NCBI GenBank assembly: GCA_023388075.1 | Contig: JAEWGX010000124.1 | Span: forward strand, 1 to 34,886 | Direction: 5' to 3' | Length of the DNA: 34,886 nt | Origin: Pseudomonadota bacterium | GTDB taxonomy: Bacteria; Pseudomonadota; Gammaproteobacteria; Burkholderiales; Burkholderiaceae_E | Shown here: positions 1-8,055 of the stretch, in pieces | Layout of the letters: each line of letters begins with the position of its first letter | How positions within the stretch are numbered: the stretch's first letter is position 1 | The notes under the pieces: model-generated | The model's database searches: none | The model's input: the letters and a program-made list of their open reading frames with translations, nothing else | Told to the model about the DNA's origin: nothing | Translations under genes and position numbers: made by a program

Positions 1-203
1 ACGCGGCTGCGGGCGCGGCGGTGGCCGGCGCCGACCCCGCGACGGCGACCGAGGCGGCGGCGGCGCGCGCAGGCCTTCCCGGCAGCGAGCGCACCCTCGG
101 CTCGGTCGTGCGTCCCCCTTCGAAGCAAGGCTCTCGCGGCATGCTGTGGTGGATCATCGGTATCATCGTCCTCGTGCTGATCGCCTGGGCGGCTTTCGGC
201 TGA
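1..203 (+). CDS. C-terminal end of a tail-anchored protein, possibly CoxG (partial)
   Basis: The frame is open from the left edge of the window to a TGA after position 200, so this is the end of a longer gene. What is visible is an Ala/Pro-rich linker followed by a single hydrophobic segment (starting MLWWIIGIIVLVLIAWA) that ends the protein. This looks like a C-terminal membrane anchor. Carbon monoxide dehydrogenase subunit G (CoxG) proteins have an SRPBCC domain, a variable linker and exactly this kind of terminal anchor, and they commonly sit beside XdhC/CoxI genes, which is what follows here. No SRPBCC residues are in view, so the CoxG identity is inference from context and tail shape only. 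Confidence 0.5.
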   Translation, partial: AAAGAAVAGADPATATEAAAARAGLPGSERTLGSVVRPPSKQGSRGMLWWIIGIIVLVLIAWAAFG

Positions 204-297
204 CCAGGGGCATCCTCGTCCCTCGGCGCCGGGGCACGCGCGGGCAGCACCGCGCCGACCTGCGGCGCGACGAAACCGAAGCACCGGAGGACGCGCC

Positions 298-1293
298 ATG
301 GACAGTCTCGATCGCCAGGTACTGGAACAGGCCAGGGATTGGCTCGCCGCCGGCCGGAAGGTCTGGATCGTGACGGTCATCGAGACCTGGGGGTCGGCGC
401 CTCGGCCACCGGGCGCGCTGCTGGCGATGCGCGACGACGGCCTGGTGGTGGGATCGGTCTCGGGTGGCTGCGTGGAGGACGACCTGATCGACCGTGTCCG
501 CACGGGCGAACGGGTGGACCGTCCGTCGGTCATCGTCTACGGCATCGGCAAGGAAGAAGCTGCCCGCTTCGGGCTGCCCTGCGGCGGCACGCTGCGCCTG
601 GTCCAGGAGCCGCTCACGGACCCGGGCTGGATCGAGCAGGTGCTGGAGCGCACCGCGAAGCACGGGCTGGTCGCGCGCACGCTGGACCTGGACACCGGAC
701 GCTGGACGATCGAGGAAGCGAGCCGCGACGACGCCTTCGCATTCGACGGGCACGTGATGCGCGCGGTCTTCGGGCCGCGCTGGCGCATGCTGGTGATCGG
801 CGCCGGACAGCTTTCGCGCGTGCTCGCGCAGATGGCGCAGGCGCTGGACTTCGAGGTGATCTGCTGCGATCCGCGGGAGGAATACCACCTCACCTGGGAC
901 ATCCCGGGCACCACCTTCACCAAGGAGATGCCGGACGACGTGGCGCTGAGGCTGCGGTTGGATCCGCACAGCGCGGTGGTCGCGGTCACCCATGATCCCA
1001 AGCTGGACGATCTCGCGCTGCTGGAGGCCCTGAAGTCCCCGGCGTTCTACGTGGGCGCGCTCGGCTCGCGGCGCAACACCGCCGCGCGCAAGGAGCGGCT
1101 CGCGCTCTTCGACCTCACCCCCGAGGAAATCGGCCGGCTGCACGGCCCGATCGGACTCGACATCGGCAGCAAGACGCCCGCGGAGATCGCGGTGTCGATC
1201 CTCGCCGAGGTCATCGCCGTGCGCAACGACATCACCGTGGTGCAGAAAAAGCCGGTGCAGGAAGCAGCCACCGGCAACGTCTGCGCCGCCTGA
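298..1293 (+). CDS. xdhC: XdhC/CoxI family molybdenum cofactor insertion protein
   Basis: A 331-residue cytoplasmic protein. XdhC/CoxI proteins bind the molybdenum cofactor, assist its sulfuration and insert it into xanthine dehydrogenase- or CO dehydrogenase-type hydroxylases. The N-terminal XdhC/CoxI domain carries the hallmark GSVSGGCVE at residues 52-60. The C-terminal half is the Rossmann-like XdhC_C domain, with the typical runs AVVAVTHDPKLDD, YVGALGSRRN and GLDIGSKTPAEIAVSI. Length matches the two-domain family. The ATG is preceded by a strong ribosome site (CCGGAGG, 7 nt spacing). It follows a possible CoxG tail by 94 bases, suggesting that the catalytic subunits of a molybdo-hydroxylase lie to the left of the window. 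Family assignment is firm; the partner enzyme is unknown. Confidence 0.93.
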   Translation: MDSLDRQVLEQARDWLAAGRKVWIVTVIETWGSAPRPPGALLAMRDDGLVVGSVSGGCVEDDLIDRVRTGERVDRPSVIVYGIGKEEAARFGLPCGGTLRLVQEPLTDPGWIEQVLERTAKHGLVARTLDLDTGRWTIEEASRDDAFAFDGHVMRAVFGPRWRMLVIGAGQLSRVLAQMAQALDFEVICCDPREEYHLTWDIPGTTFTKEMPDDVALRLRLDPHSAVVAVTHDPKLDDLALLEALKSPAFYVGALGSRRNTAARKERLALFDLTPEEIGRLHGPIGLDIGSKTPAEIAVSILAEVIAVRNDITVVQKKPVQEAATGNVCAA

Positions 1294-1473
1294 CCGACGC
1301 CTGATCGTCGCCTGATCGCCCTCTGACCGCTGCTGGTCGCGGCCCGGCCACCGGGTCTGGCGCCAGCCTCCCCCGGCCGTCGCGGCCGGCGCCCGTCCCT
1401 TCGATTCGGCGTTTTCAACCGCCGGGCAGGCGCGAGTCGCGGGCGATTCGCGGCGCCCGGTAACGTCTCGTGG
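1294..1473. other. Intergenic region with a weak GC hairpin
   Basis: This 180-base gap holds no gene. A perfect 7-base stem (CCGGCCG, loop TCG, CGGCCGG) lies at 1373-1389 and could be a weak terminator for xdhC, but no T-run follows. Just after the xdhC stop, CGCCTGATCG occurs twice in near tandem. No convincing promoter for the following cyclase gene was seen. Confidence 0.3.
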
Positions 1474-2706
1474 ATGCCTGGTACCTTTCCCGATCTCGCG
1501 ACGGTTTCACTCGTGGCGGCGGTGCTGCTGGGGATGCTCGCCGCGAGCCTCTTCCACGTCGCCGCGCATGCGCCTTCGCCTCGTGCCGTCCGGCTCTGGG
1601 GGCAGAGCTGCCTCGTGGCCGCCCTGGGCTTCACGCTGCGCTCGATGGAGCCCGCCGCAAGCCCGGGAGCCCTCTCCGGCTCGGGAGACCTTCTGATCGG
1701 CGCCGCCGTGATCCTGCAGGCCGCGGCGTTCTCCCAGTACAGCCGCTATGGCGGCCGGCTCGTGCGCACGCTGGTGATCTTCAACATCGTCCACCTGCTT
1801 TCCACGATCCACTTCGCCGGGCTCGATCCCAATCCGATGCTGCGTGTCGTCTGCGCCGATCTCATCGGCGCGGCCGCGCTCTTCACGGCGGCCGCCGGTA
1901 TCTGGCGACCGACGCGGAAGGAGTTCCTGCAGCTCGGCCGCATCGTCGCCGCGACCTACGCGGTGACCGGCGTCGCACTGCTCGCGGACGCGGCGGCCAC
2001 CTGGCGGCTCGGCGCGCCGCAGGCAACGGAGTTTCTCGGCTGGACCGCCCTCATCGCCGCGACGCTCCAGGTGCTGCTGCCGCTCGCGCTGCTCGCGGTG
2101 ACCTTCGGCCAGCTCGCCGCACAGCTTGCCCGCTCGGCGCTGCTCGATCCCCTGACCCAGGCGCGCAACCGGCGCGGCCTGGCCGAGTCCTGGGGCCTGC
2201 TGCAGGCCCGCGCGCGACGCGGCGACGAAGGATGGCACGTAGGCGTCATCCTGCTGGACATCGACTACTTCAAGAAGGTCAACCAGGTGCACGGGCATGC
2301 GGCCGGAGACGCGGTGCTGCAGCTGGTGGTCGAGGCGATGCGCGCGACCGCCCGTCGCTACGACACCGTGGGCCGCTTCGGCGGCGAGGAGTTCTGCATG
2401 CTCCTGCCGGGCGTGACGATCCGCCAGGCCCAGGTGGTGACCGAGCGGGTGCGGCAACGCTTCACCGAGCTCGCGCGCGAACGCATCGGCCTCGAGATCA
2501 CCATCTCCGCGGGCATCACCGTCGCGAACGCCGGGCAGACGGCGATGGAGCAGGCACTCGACGCGGCCGACCAGATGCTCTACATCGCCAAGCACGAAGG
2601 CCGTGACCGGTCGCGGGTCGATCCGGATGCCCTGCGGGTGATCTCCGGCATGGCGCCGCTGCAGCGCACCGGGCGCCAGGACGAGCTGGGCTTTCCGCTG
2701 GTCTAG
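1474..2706 (+). CDS. Membrane-bound diguanylate cyclase (GGDEF domain)
   Basis: A 410-residue protein predicted to make cyclic di-GMP from two GTP. The first ~215 residues form about six hydrophobic membrane segments with short loops, a likely MASE-type sensor that I cannot assign to a named family. The GGDEF domain spans about 222-385. It has the metal-binding segment VILLDIDYF (Asp262, Asp264) and the active-site loop GGEEF at 303-307. An RxxD inhibitory site (Arg294-Asp297) lies exactly five residues before the GGEEF, so product inhibition is likely. There is no EAL or receiver domain. The gene stands alone, followed by a convergent HAD gene. Its product could feed the EpsG kinase 29 kb away, which has MshEN-like motifs; that link is inference. 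Confidence 0.93.
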   Translation: MPGTFPDLATVSLVAAVLLGMLAASLFHVAAHAPSPRAVRLWGQSCLVAALGFTLRSMEPAASPGALSGSGDLLIGAAVILQAAAFSQYSRYGGRLVRTLVIFNIVHLLSTIHFAGLDPNPMLRVVCADLIGAAALFTAAAGIWRPTRKEFLQLGRIVAATYAVTGVALLADAAATWRLGAPQATEFLGWTALIAATLQVLLPLALLAVTFGQLAAQLARSALLDPLTQARNRRGLAESWGLLQARARRGDEGWHVGVILLDIDYFKKVNQVHGHAAGDAVLQLVVEAMRATARRYDTVGRFGGEEFCMLLPGVTIRQAQVVTERVRQRFTELARERIGLEITISAGITVANAGQTAMEQALDAADQMLYIAKHEGRDRSRVDPDALRVISGMAPLQRTGRQDELGFPLV

Positions 2707-2710
2707 GCGA

Positions 2711-2730
2711 CCGGGCCCCTCGTGGTCCGG
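2711..2730. terminator. Possible terminator between convergent genes
   Basis: CCGGGCC and GGTCCGG are separated by CCTCGT and can pair over seven positions with one G-U wobble. The hairpin lies in the 37-base gap between the convergent cyclase and HAD genes. It has no T-run, so at best it is a weak or Rho-assisted terminator. Confidence 0.3.
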
Positions 2731-2743
2731 CCGGCTGGGCCCT

Positions 2744-3523
2744 TCAAGCCGCGCGAAGCGCCCGATCCACCGCAACCAGGTCGTTGAAGACCGGCTCCGA
2801 CGGCGAGGCGTCCTCCGCCGATACCGCGCTGCCGGCTTCGAGCAGATCGGGCCGGCGCAGCCAGGCCGCATGCATGCCGGCCGCGCGCGCGCCATGCACG
2901 TCGAGCTCGAGGTCATCGCCCAGGTGCAGCACCCGCGAGGGCACGACGCCCGCCTGCTCGCAGGCGTAGTCGAAGATGCGCCGGTGCGGCTTGCCCACGC
3001 CGACCTGGTGCGCCACGGCACGGGCATCGAAGAAGTGTCCGAGCCCGATGCGATCGATGTCCGCATTGCCGTTGGTGACGAGGAGCAGCTTGTAGCGCGA
3101 CTTCCAACGCTGCAGCAGCGGCTCGACGTCCGGGTACGGCGTCACCCGCTGGCGCCCGTCCATGAACTCGTTGAACGCGCCAACCGCGAGGGCCGGATCG
3201 TCCCCGCTCTCGTGCAGCGCCCGACGCAGCGATTCCAGGCGCAGCCAGCCCATGTCGTGGGCGCGGTCGGCATGCGCCATCGCCACCAGCAGGCGGATCT
3301 CGCGGATGCGCTCGATCGAGCAGAGCGCCGCGGTGGCCGGCGCCCTCTCCCGCAGCCACGCGTGCATCGCCTGCTCCGCAGCGACCAGTGCCGGCATCAC
3401 CGGCCACAGGGTATCGTCGAGATCGAGGGAGATCGCGTCGATCGCATCCGCGGCCGGAAGCTTCCGGCGTCCTTCACCACCCTCGCCACGGCTCGGCGAC
3501 GGTGTGCGCGCCACCGCCGTCAC
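2744..3523 (-). CDS. HAD-superfamily hydrolase (subfamily IA)
   Basis: A 259-residue cytoplasmic phosphatase-type hydrolase of unknown substrate. All four HAD motifs are present: SLDLDDTLW (nucleophile Asp34, general acid Asp36), LLLVTNGNAD (Thr150), the Lys of VGKPHRRIFD (Lys178) and LHLGDDLELD (Asp203/Asp204). A helical cap lies between motifs I and II. The start is GTG, and its last two bases plus one form the stop of the upstream gene (GTGA overlap), so the two are translationally coupled. The first ~25 residues (TPSPSRGEGGEGRR) resemble translated dispersed repeat and precede the HAD fold. A 16-base perfect palindrome lies in the same stretch. It is the last gene of the twelve-gene directon. 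Function beyond phosphatase fold is open. Confidence 0.9.
   Translation of the reverse strand: MTAVARTPSPSRGEGGEGRRKLPAADAIDAISLDLDDTLWPVMPALVAAEQAMHAWLRERAPATAALCSIERIREIRLLVAMAHADRAHDMGWLRLESLRRALHESGDDPALAVGAFNEFMDGRQRVTPYPDVEPLLQRWKSRYKLLLVTNGNADIDRIGLGHFFDARAVAHQVGVGKPHRRIFDYACEQAGVVPSRVLHLGDDLELDVHGARAAGMHAAWLRRPDLLEAGSAVSAEDASPSEPVFNDLVAVDRALRAA
3453..3468. repeat. 16-base perfect palindrome inside the HAD gene
   Basis: GCCGGAAG followed directly by CTTCCGGC forms a perfect palindrome near the 5' end of the HAD gene. It encodes part of the repeat-like N-terminal extension. It may be a remnant of a dispersed repeat; no function is implied. Confidence 0.5.
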
Positions 3524-4989
3524 GGCAGCAACACGACCTGGCCCACCGTCCTGCGAGACTCCAGGTCCGCGTGCGCCTCTGCGGCGGCCGCGAGCGGATA
3601 GCGTTGCCGTACCTCGGCACGGATGACTCCGTCCCGGAGCGCCGCGAACAGGTTGCCGGCGATCGCCTCCAGCGCCGGCCGTTCGGCCGTGTAGTGGAAC
3701 AGCACCGGACGGCTGAAGGTGATCGACTTGGAAGAGAGGCCTTCAAGTGGAACCGCATCCAGCGGGCCGCTCGCCTGGCCGTAGCTCACCCAGTGGCCGC
3801 ACGTGGCCAGGCTCCGCAGGTTGTCCTCGAAGCCGTCGCGTCCGAGCCCGTCGTAGACGATGTCGACCCCGCGGCCGCCGGTCGCGGCCAGCACCTGTTC
3901 CGCGAACCCTCCGCCACCCGTGACGACCGGCAGCGCACAGCCGTGCTCTCGCGCAAGACGCGCCTTGTCCTCCGTCGAAACCGTTCCGATCACCTTCGCT
4001 CCCAACCGTTCCGCCCAACGGCACAGCATCAGCCCGAGGCCGCCCGCAGCGCCGTGAACCAGCACTGTAGCACCCGGCCGGATGCGACAGGTGCGATGCA
4101 GCAGGTACTCTGCGGACATTCCCTTGAGCATGACGGCGGCTGCAGTGACGTCGTCGACGTCGTCGGGCAGCACGACGACCTGCGCGGCCGGCATGGTGCG
4201 CAGGCTGCAGTAGGCACCGGGCGGCAGGCAGGCATAGGCGACCCGGTCACCCGGCAGGAGGTGGGCCACGCCTGGCCCGACATCGACGACGACCCCCGCC
4301 GCCTCCATGCCGACGACCGCCGGCGGCGTCACCAGCGGATAGAGCCCCTTGCGCACGTAGACGTCGATGTAGTTGAGCCCTACCGCGGTCTGGCGCAGCC
4401 GTACTTCACCCGGACCGGGAGCCGGTGCTTCCACCGGCTGCAGCCGCAGTGCGTCGGGGCCGCCGTGCCGGGCCAGCACGATGCCTTGCCCGGTCATCGA
4501 CGCGGCGGCGGCCGCTGAGACCCCGGACGTCCGGAGTCCCGCCGCGGCGCCACCGCGGCGCAGCCAGGCCCGCAGCCCCTCGAAGCCGGCGACGTACACG
4601 CCGTCACCGACCGTGGCGTCGAACTCGCGCTCGCGGCCAGGCGGCACGTCGAAGGTGGATTGCCAGTGCCAGAACGTGCGGCCGTCGTCGGTCACCGGCT
4701 TCAACCGCACCGTCGCCACGTAGCGGCGCATCGGCAGGGTCGCGTCCAGGATGCAGTAGGTGCTGACGTAGTCCCGATCAGAAAGCGCGAGCAGCTGCTC
4801 GCGCAGATGGTTACCGTCCTTCAGGCGGAAGTTGCGCACGCAGCCCACCTGGTCCGCCGGCTCGCCGTTCTCGATCTCCGACGACTCGATGATCGGATGC
4901 CAGTCGCGATGGCTGTTGAAGTCCCGCAGGACCGACCAGACCTGGTCGATCGGCAGGTCGATGACGCCGGAACGCGTGACCCGGATCAT
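3520..4989 (-). CDS. SRPBCC domain fused to NADPH:quinone oxidoreductase
   Basis: A 489-residue fusion. Residues 1-145 are an SRPBCC (polyketide cyclase/START-like) domain that is clearly paralogous to the next gene upstream: both contain VRNFRL/IRNFRL, REQLLALSD, YVAT and PVTD in the same order. After an Ala/Gly-rich linker (146-164), residues 165-489 are a zinc-independent medium-chain reductase of the QOR family, with the NADPH-binding loop HGAAGGLG at 312-319, GLNYIDVYVRKGLYP and the C-terminal RRTVGQVVLLP. QOR enzymes reduce quinones or activated alkenes with NADPH; SRPBCC domains bind hydrophobic ligands. Met165 (position 4497) is where a free-standing QOR would start, but no ribosome site precedes it. 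The stop overlaps the HAD start. A recent fusion is the simplest reading; a sequencing error removing a stop cannot be excluded. Confidence 0.88.
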   Translation of the reverse strand: MIRVTRSGVIDLPIDQVWSVLRDFNSHRDWHPIIESSEIENGEPADQVGCVRNFRLKDGNHLREQLLALSDRDYVSTYCILDATLPMRRYVATVRLKPVTDDGRTFWHWQSTFDVPPGREREFDATVGDGVYVAGFEGLRAWLRRGGAAAGLRTSGVSAAAAASMTGQGIVLARHGGPDALRLQPVEAPAPGPGEVRLRQTAVGLNYIDVYVRKGLYPLVTPPAVVGMEAAGVVVDVGPGVAHLLPGDRVAYACLPPGAYCSLRTMPAAQVVVLPDDVDDVTAAAVMLKGMSAEYLLHRTCRIRPGATVLVHGAAGGLGLMLCRWAERLGAKVIGTVSTEDKARLAREHGCALPVVTGGGGFAEQVLAATGGRGVDIVYDGLGRDGFEDNLRSLATCGHWVSYGQASGPLDAVPLEGLSSKSITFSRPVLFHYTAERPALEAIAGNLFAALRDGVIRAEVRQRYPLAAAAEAHADLESRRTVGQVVLLP

Positions 4990-5029
4990 CGCCGCGGCCG
5001 TCGAGAACCCGGGACGGAGGTACGGCAGC

Positions 5030-5464
5030 TCACCTGATCTGGCGCTTCAGGTGATTGAACGCCGCCTGGAACACCCCCTGCCCGATCTGCTCGGCGAGCG
5101 CCTGCTCCCGGCCCGCCGGGGCCTCGAACTCCGCGGTCCACTCGGCGAAGGTGCGGTTGCCATCGGTGACCGGCGTGAGCTCGAGCGTGGCGACGTAGTC
5201 GGTGACGCCCATCGGCGACTCCAGGATGGCGTAGACGCACTGGTAGTCGTAGTCCGACAGGGCGAGCAGCTGCTCCCGGATCACGCCGCCGTCGCGCAGG
5301 CGGAAGTTGCGGATGCAGCCGATACGGTCCGAAGGGAGGTTCTGCTCGATGCGCGACTCCGCCACGAACGGCGTCCACTTCGGCAGCGCGTTGAAGTCCC
5401 TGACGATGCCCCAGACCACGTCCGCCGGGGCGTCGATGACCGACGATGTGTAGACCTTGATCAC
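5030..5464 (-). CDS. SRPBCC family protein
   Basis: A 144-residue single-domain protein of the SRPBCC (START/Bet v1-like) superfamily, which builds a hydrophobic ligand-binding cavity. Visible family features are the N-terminal IDAPADVVWGIVRDFNALPKW segment, the central GCIRNFRLRDGGVIREQLLALSD and a long C-terminal helix (ALAEQIGQGVFQAAFNHLKRQIR). There is no signal peptide or membrane segment. The start is GTG. It is the close paralogue of the N-terminal domain of the following fusion gene, 40 bases away, so the pair arose by tandem duplication. Similar proteins are loosely called MxaD-like or polyketide cyclases; no catalytic residues can be assigned, and ligand and role are unknown. Confidence 0.88.
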   Translation of the reverse strand: MIKVYTSSVIDAPADVVWGIVRDFNALPKWTPFVAESRIEQNLPSDRIGCIRNFRLRDGGVIREQLLALSDYDYQCVYAILESPMGVTDYVATLELTPVTDGNRTFAEWTAEFEAPAGREQALAEQIGQGVFQAAFNHLKRQIR

Positions 5465-5477
5465 GATCGGGCCCCGC

Positions 5478-7199
5478 TCAGGACGCCGCGGGGTCCGAGC
5501 CCGGCGTGGCGCGCGCCTCTCCGACTGCCGCCCCGGCGAGCAGCCCCTGCGCGACGGTGCCGACGTCGCCGCCCTGCACGCCGATCTCCTTCAGCAACTG
5601 GTCGACCAGCGGCGCCTGGGCGCGATAGCGCAGCGCCGAGTTCACCACGTTCTCGGCGAAGCCGCCGGCGCCGCCGCCCGCTTCGTAGCCGTTGGCGCCG
5701 TGGCCCGCTCCCCCGCCGGCCAGCCCGTCCACGTGCATGATCTTGATGCTCTCGATGCGCTCGAGCGGCCGCACCTGCTCGCGGATGATCGCATCCAGCT
5801 TCTCGACCAGCCGGATACGCAGCTGGGACAGGCGCGACTCCGTCGAGAGCGTGTTCTGGGCTTCGTTCATCAGCCGCAGGCCCTCGGCCTCGACTTCGGC
5901 TCGCACCTTCTGCGCCATCGCGCGGATACGGTCCGCGTCGGACTCGGCCTCGGCCTCGGCGCGGACCGCCGCGCCGCGATCGAGCGCCACCGCCTTCTCG
6001 GCCGCGGCCGCCACCCGCAACCGGATGCCCTCGCGCTCGGCTTCCTGCTGCGCGGCGATCAGCTCGATCGCCTTGCGCCGCTCGGCCATCTCGGTCTCGC
6101 GCACGGTGAACACCCGCTCCTCCTCGGAGACCGCGCTCGCTCGCGCACGGTCAGCCTCGGCCTGCGCCTCGGATTGCGCCTTGCTCTGCAACGCGACCGC
6201 GATGGCGCGCTGCTGCTCGGCGATCTCGAGCTGCTTGCGACGCTCGATCTCGAGGGCCTGGATCTCGCGCTCGCGGGCGATGCGCTCCTCCTCCAACGCC
6301 CGCTCGGAGGCGATCCTCGCCATCTCCACGGCTTCGCGGGCGGCGATCTGCGCCCGCTCGCCCGACATCTCGCGCTCGGCACGCTCCCGGATCAGCTCGG
6401 CGCGCTGCTGAGCGCGCTGGACCTCGACGTCCCGCTCCTGCGCGAGGCGCGCGTTCTCCAGGTCCCGCTCGATGTCGAGCGACTGCTTCTCGGTGTCCAG
6501 GTTCTTGTTGCGGATCTGGATCATCGTGTCCTGCTCGATGTCGTTGCGGATCTTCTTGCGCCGCTCGATCTGCTCGGTGAGACGGGTAAGGCCCTCGGCG
6601 TCGAAGGCGTTCGACGGGTTGAAGTACTCGAGGCCGGTCTGGTCGAGCTGGGTCAGCGACACCGTTTCCAGCTCGAGTCCGTTCAACATGAGGTCACCAG
6701 CCACGACGGCGCGGACTCGCTTGACGTATTCGCCGCGCTTCTCGTGCAGCTCCTCCATCGTCATCTCCGCGGCGACCGTCCGCAACGCGTCGACGAACTT
6801 GCCTTCGACCAGCTCCTTCAGCTGCTCTGGCTGCATCGTGCGCGTGCCGAGCGTCTGGGCGGCATTGGCGATCGCCTCCTCGGTGGCCTGCACGCGGGCG
6901 TAGAACTCCGCCACCACGTCCACCCTCATCCGGTCACGGGTGATCAGCGCCTTGTCGCGACCGCGCGATACCTCCAGCCGCAGGGTGTTCATGTTCACCG
7001 GAATCACGTCGTGGACGATCGGCAGCACGAAGGCGCCGCCGCCCAGCACCACGCGCGTGCCACCCAGGCCGGTCCGCACGAAGCTGCGCTCCTTGGAGGA
7101 GCGCAGGTACAGCCAGTGCAGCAGCCACACGACGACGGCGACGACGATCGCCACGACGATGAGGCCGAGGAGGAAACTGCCGAACTGTGCGCCACTCAT
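5478..7199 (-). CDS. yqiK: Flotillin/SPFH family inner-membrane protein (YqiK type)
   Basis: A 573-residue protein with one N-terminal membrane helix (about 8-31), an SPFH/band-7 domain (about 33-215) and a very long charged Glu/Arg/Ala heptad coiled coil (about 225-450). A glycine-rich stretch and the conserved end RAQAPLVDQLLKEIGVQGG follow. The early FVRTGLGG and the VIPVNMNTLRLEVSR and NPSNAFDAEGLT runs match my recollection of E. coli YqiK, whose length (about 550) is similar. Flotillins organise membrane microdomains and scaffold membrane complexes. In E. coli the gene sits with yqiJ; no YqiJ-like membrane protein is present here. It lies 22 bases after the TIM-barrel gene, with GGAGAG before the ATG, inside the ABC-transporter directon. 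It may scaffold that transporter, but this is inference. Confidence 0.92.
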   Translation of the reverse strand: MSGAQFGSFLLGLIVVAIVVAVVVWLLHWLYLRSSKERSFVRTGLGGTRVVLGGGAFVLPIVHDVIPVNMNTLRLEVSRGRDKALITRDRMRVDVVAEFYARVQATEEAIANAAQTLGTRTMQPEQLKELVEGKFVDALRTVAAEMTMEELHEKRGEYVKRVRAVVAGDLMLNGLELETVSLTQLDQTGLEYFNPSNAFDAEGLTRLTEQIERRKKIRNDIEQDTMIQIRNKNLDTEKQSLDIERDLENARLAQERDVEVQRAQQRAELIRERAEREMSGERAQIAAREAVEMARIASERALEEERIAREREIQALEIERRKQLEIAEQQRAIAVALQSKAQSEAQAEADRARASAVSEEERVFTVRETEMAERRKAIELIAAQQEAEREGIRLRVAAAAEKAVALDRGAAVRAEAEAESDADRIRAMAQKVRAEVEAEGLRLMNEAQNTLSTESRLSQLRIRLVEKLDAIIREQVRPLERIESIKIMHVDGLAGGGAGHGANGYEAGGGAGGFAENVVNSALRYRAQAPLVDQLLKEIGVQGGDVGTVAQGLLAGAAVGEARATPGSDPAAS

Positions 7200-7221
7200 G
7201 ATGCTCTCCAGGATCTTCGGT

Positions 7222-8052
7222 CTATCGGGTGATGGCCACGAACTGCCGGGTCCGCTCCGTCAGCGCGATCTCGGTCGGCAGGCGCTCCATGCTGGAGGCG
7301 CCGTAGAAGCCGTGGCAGTCGGGACAATGGCGAAGGATGTGGCGGGCGTCCTCCGGCTGTGCGATGGGCCCGCCGTGGCACAGCACGATCACCTCGGGGT
7401 TCACCCGCAGCGCGGCCTGCGCCCATGCGTTGATGCGGGGCACGCAGTCGTCCAGAGTGAGCGCCGTCTGCGCGCCGATCGCTCCGCCGGTGGTGAGGCC
7501 CATGTGGCAGACGACGATGTCGGCGCCCGCCTGCGCCATCTCGGTGGCTTCCTCCTCCCGGAAGACGTAGGGGGTGGTCAGCAGATCGAGCGCCCGGGCC
7601 GCGCGTATCAGGTCGATCTCGTGACCGTAGCCCATGCCGGTTTCCTCGAGGTTCGCGCGGAACACGCCGTCGATGAGGCCCACCGTCGGAAAGTTCTGCA
7701 CGCCTGAGAAGCCGAGGTCCCCGAGCCGCCGCAGGAAGGAATCGCGTAGCATGAAGGGGTCGGTGCCGTTCACGCCAGCCAGCACCGGCGTGCGCTGCAC
7801 CACCGGCAGGACCTCGCGCGCCATCTCGACCACGATCTCGTTGGCGTTGCCGTACGCGAGCAGCCCGGCCAGCGATCCGCGCCCGGCCATCCGGTAGCGG
7901 CCGGAGTTGTAGATCACGATCAGGTCGATCCCGCCTGCCTCCTCGCAGCGGGCCGAGAGGCCGGTGCCGGCGCCGCCGCCGATGATCGGCTGCCCGCGCG
8001 CCACTTTCGCGCGAAGGTTCTCCAGGATCTGCTTGCGGGGTACTCGGGCCAT
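7222..8052 (-). CDS. Phosphoenolpyruvate hydrolase-like TIM-barrel protein (Tm-1 C-terminal domain homologue)
   Basis: A 276-residue cytoplasmic TIM-barrel protein of the PEP hydrolase-like family. Characteristic segments are PIIGGGAGTGLSARCEEAGGIDLIVIYNSGRYRM near the N-terminus, LAGVNGTDPF, FSGVQNFPTVGLIDG, a GADIVVCHMGLTTGG strand-loop and VIVLCHGGPI. The family is related to PEP mutase/isocitrate lyase barrels but its reaction is not established. In the tomato virus-resistance protein Tm-1 the same barrel follows a UPF0261 domain in one chain. Here the UPF0261 domain is at the end of the preceding gene, only three bases upstream, so the two halves remain adjacent and presumably interact. 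No nucleotide-binding motif is visible in the barrel itself. Confidence 0.9.
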   Translation of the reverse strand: MARVPRKQILENLRAKVARGQPIIGGGAGTGLSARCEEAGGIDLIVIYNSGRYRMAGRGSLAGLLAYGNANEIVVEMAREVLPVVQRTPVLAGVNGTDPFMLRDSFLRRLGDLGFSGVQNFPTVGLIDGVFRANLEETGMGYGHEIDLIRAARALDLLTTPYVFREEEATEMAQAGADIVVCHMGLTTGGAIGAQTALTLDDCVPRINAWAQAALRVNPEVIVLCHGGPIAQPEDARHILRHCPDCHGFYGASSMERLPTEIALTERTRQFVAITR

Positions 8053-8055
8053 GGC

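Noticed and set aside
5457..7232. A 591-codon open frame on the + strand over yqiK
   Set aside because: Complement of the coiled-coil codons gives a Leu/Asp/Arg-rich artefact; the - strand protein is a clear family member.
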